NCBI GenBank assembly: GCA_964030475.1
Contig: CAXIPT010000002.1
Location: 20,638,022-20,702,021, forward strand
Direction of reading: 5' to 3'
Origin: Tethya wilhelma
Lineage: Eukaryota > Porifera > Demospongiae > Tethyida > Tethyidae
DNA length: 64,000 nt
Notes under the pieces: generated by a model
Told to the model about the DNA's origin: nothing
The model's database searches: none
Seen by the model: the letters and a program-made list of their open reading frames with translations, nothing else
Made by a program: the position numbers and the translations under genes
Part shown: piece after piece, positions 62,626 to 64,000 of the stretch
How positions within the stretch are numbered: position 1 is the first letter of the stretch
How the letters are laid out: each line of letters starts with the position of its first letter

Positions 62626-63693
62626 ATGAACAAGTACATTGTGTCATGCTGGGTGGTTCTCCTTCTCCTCATGGTCCTCTTGTGGCTCCTTGCCACCATC
62701 TTACCTTGGCTCTACACAGCTGGCTATGAAGGCAAGGATGGTGAAGGTACAAAGGTCGGTGAGGTGGCTGCCATCCTCCAGAGCTCTAGTCTTCTTCTCT
62801 ATCTTCTCTACATCATCTCAGCTCTGGTCTGGCTGGGGGCAGTGGGGCGGGCTGACAGCTGCTGGACCTACTGCTGTCTGGTTGTTGGTATACCGCTGTT
62901 TGCAGCTGTGCCTCTGGTGTGCACCATCTCCCTGTTGGTCAGTGCCTTTCAGAACCCTGATCCAGCTGGTGTGGAGGTGGGCATTGCAGCTGCTGTCCTC
63001 TGTCTTGCCAGCACCTCAGTGTGTCTGTGTGTTACGATATTTGCTCTGTTTTGTGGCTCAACTGGAAAGGGAAAGACCTCCCGATATCCTTCTCCTCTGG
63101 CTTACCTTCCACTCCTGGAGAGGACACAGCGAAGAGAAGACTCAATGGAGAGAGGCGAGGCTAGCATGTACACTGACGACTACCCGACTCCCTTGCACAT
63201 GCTGCCTCCTAGGAAGTCCCTCACAAGAGAGAGTGTTGAAAGGTTTCTTCCTGAGAGTCGTAGAAAATCCTCATTATCGTACTCCCCAGGAGACAAGCCA
63301 AGGAGATACTCTCTCCCTGTTGGTTCAGAGCCAAGAAGAAAGGTTTCTACAGCTTCTACCTTTTCCACTACTAGTGGTGAAAGAGAAAGAAGAACCTATT
63401 ACCCAAAGGGTTCTGAAATTAGTTCTTTCTCTGGAGAATCTGTTAAGAAGTCTCCCAGCTCAAAGACACAGACATTCTGGACAAGGCGATTCAGCAAAGC
63501 AAGTAATCCAGAGGTAAATGGACAACATGTAGATGAGGTTGCCCCTGGCAACAAGAGAAGCAATGGACGTCAGCGAAGACATTCCACTGGAGACTTACAG
63601 AAGACAAGGAGAGAGCCCCATCAGACATCAAGGGCACGCAAACACTCCACCCCTTCATTTGCTGAGTCTAATCAGAAACATCTGGACAAATAA
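62626..63693 (+). CDS. Four-span membrane protein with basic, phosphosite-rich tail
   Basis: Single exon, 355 residues, family not recognised. Four hydrophobic spans occupy residues about 6-31 (WVVLLLLMVLLWLLATILPW), 50-73 (SSLLLYLLYIISALVWLGAV), 81-107 (CLVVGIPLFAAVPLVCTISL) and 115-144 (GIAAAVLCLASTSVCLCVTI). The topology suits a tetraspan such as claudin-, MARVEL- or clarin-like proteins, but no family signature (for example claudin W-GLW-C-C) is present. The 210-residue tail is Ser/Arg-rich with repeated RRxS-type sites: RRKSS, RRYS, RRKVS, RRHS, RKHS. Those are consensus sites for basophilic kinases such as PKA. The inferred role is a regulated membrane scaffold. Confidence 0.75.
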   Translation: MNKYIVSCWVVLLLLMVLLWLLATILPWLYTAGYEGKDGEGTKVGEVAAILQSSSLLLYLLYIISALVWLGAVGRADSCWTYCCLVVGIPLFAAVPLVCTISLLVSAFQNPDPAGVEVGIAAAVLCLASTSVCLCVTIFALFCGSTGKGKTSRYPSPLAYLPLLERTQRREDSMERGEASMYTDDYPTPLHMLPPRKSLTRESVERFLPESRRKSSLSYSPGDKPRRYSLPVGSEPRRKVSTASTFSTTSGERERRTYYPKGSEISSFSGESVKKSPSSKTQTFWTRRFSKASNPEVNGQHVDEVAPGNKRSNGRQRRHSTGDLQKTRREPHQTSRARKHSTPSFAESNQKHLDK

Positions 63694-64000
63694 TTATTGT
63701 TTACTCAAACGTCACACAATTATTACAAAATAACCACAAAATTCATATACCATTCTCTTTGAATGAACGTCTGTATCAACAGTTGGTTGTTACGCATAAT
63801 AAAATTATGCCAAACAAGGCATCCTGGTCGTCTGACCTGGGTGGGACTTTCCCTGGGTATTCTCTCATCAGATTGCATCAGAATCTGAAAGATTCCTCTG
63901 TTAGTGTACATGCAAGATTGGAGCAGCGGCTGAGTAACTGTATACGCAGTTCCAGGTTCATTATATTGGAATCCAGACAGGAGAAGCTGCAAATTCAACC
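63694..64000. other. Right-edge flank
   Basis: 3' flank of the four-span gene. On the minus strand an open frame continues to the window edge with a potential acceptor (TTTGCAG near 63987), which could be the terminal exon of a gene lying to the right. The frame has no recognisable content, so it is not called as a gene. Confidence 0.35.

Noticed and set aside
63723..63998. Minus-strand open frame at the right edge
   Set aside because: No recognisable domain. It could be a terminal exon of an off-window gene, but nothing beyond an acceptor-like TTTGCAG supports it.

Overview
The window is animal nuclear DNA from a siliceous sponge, most likely a demosponge. Three silicatein genes at 45.7-53.7 kb settle this. 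Silicateins are cathepsin L relatives whose catalytic Cys is replaced by Ser, and they template spicule silica in demosponges. The other genes agree: they are intron-rich, packed 100-500 bp apart, have short GT-AG introns full of dinucleotide microsatellites, and encode conserved metazoan proteins.

Layout. 0-4.3 kb: three copies of a small secreted LPMO/BIM1-like protein with a predicted N-terminal His, two of them in a near-perfect inverted repeat. 4.8-15.7 kb: KCTD-type BTB protein, STAM, a secreted ITIH C-terminal-domain protein, ADRM1/Rpn13 and EXTL3. 15.8-20.0 kb: SGPL1, with a complete 14-3-3 gene on the opposite strand inside its first coding intron. 20.2-45.1 kb: three large paralogous genes for multi-membrane-spanning proteins with right-handed beta-helix (Pmp-like) ectodomains. 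Two are on the minus strand with a TRIM-NHL gene between them; the third is divergent, head-to-head with the second. 45.7-53.7 kb: the silicatein trio. 54-64 kb: a Cys-rich probable GPI-anchored protein, a dsRNA-binding protein, ERGIC2, PSMD14/Rpn11 and a novel four-membrane-span protein with a phosphosite-rich basic tail.

Functional themes. Three genes serve ubiquitin recognition or deubiquitination (STAM in ESCRT-0; ADRM1 and PSMD14 in the 19S proteasome), plus one RING E3 candidate. ERGIC2 acts in ER-Golgi traffic and EXTL3 in heparan sulfate initiation. The beta-helix receptor trio and the silicatein trio are the lineage-specific parts. The beta-helix family is the best candidate here for an under-described system, probably surface recognition or adhesion.

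Assembly caution. There are seven isolated single N characters (2743, 21370, 27038, 34602, 42971, 52629, 57110) and one 52-base N run (14651-14702). Six of the seven single Ns sit exactly at the joint of a tandem or inverted near-identical duplication. The seventh sits where a beta-helix gene lacks exons that its paralogs have. Apparent duplications at these points are therefore probably unmerged haplotypes, not biology. All exon structures below were inferred by reading frame, splice sites and homology remembered by family; none was checked by alignment or RNA data.
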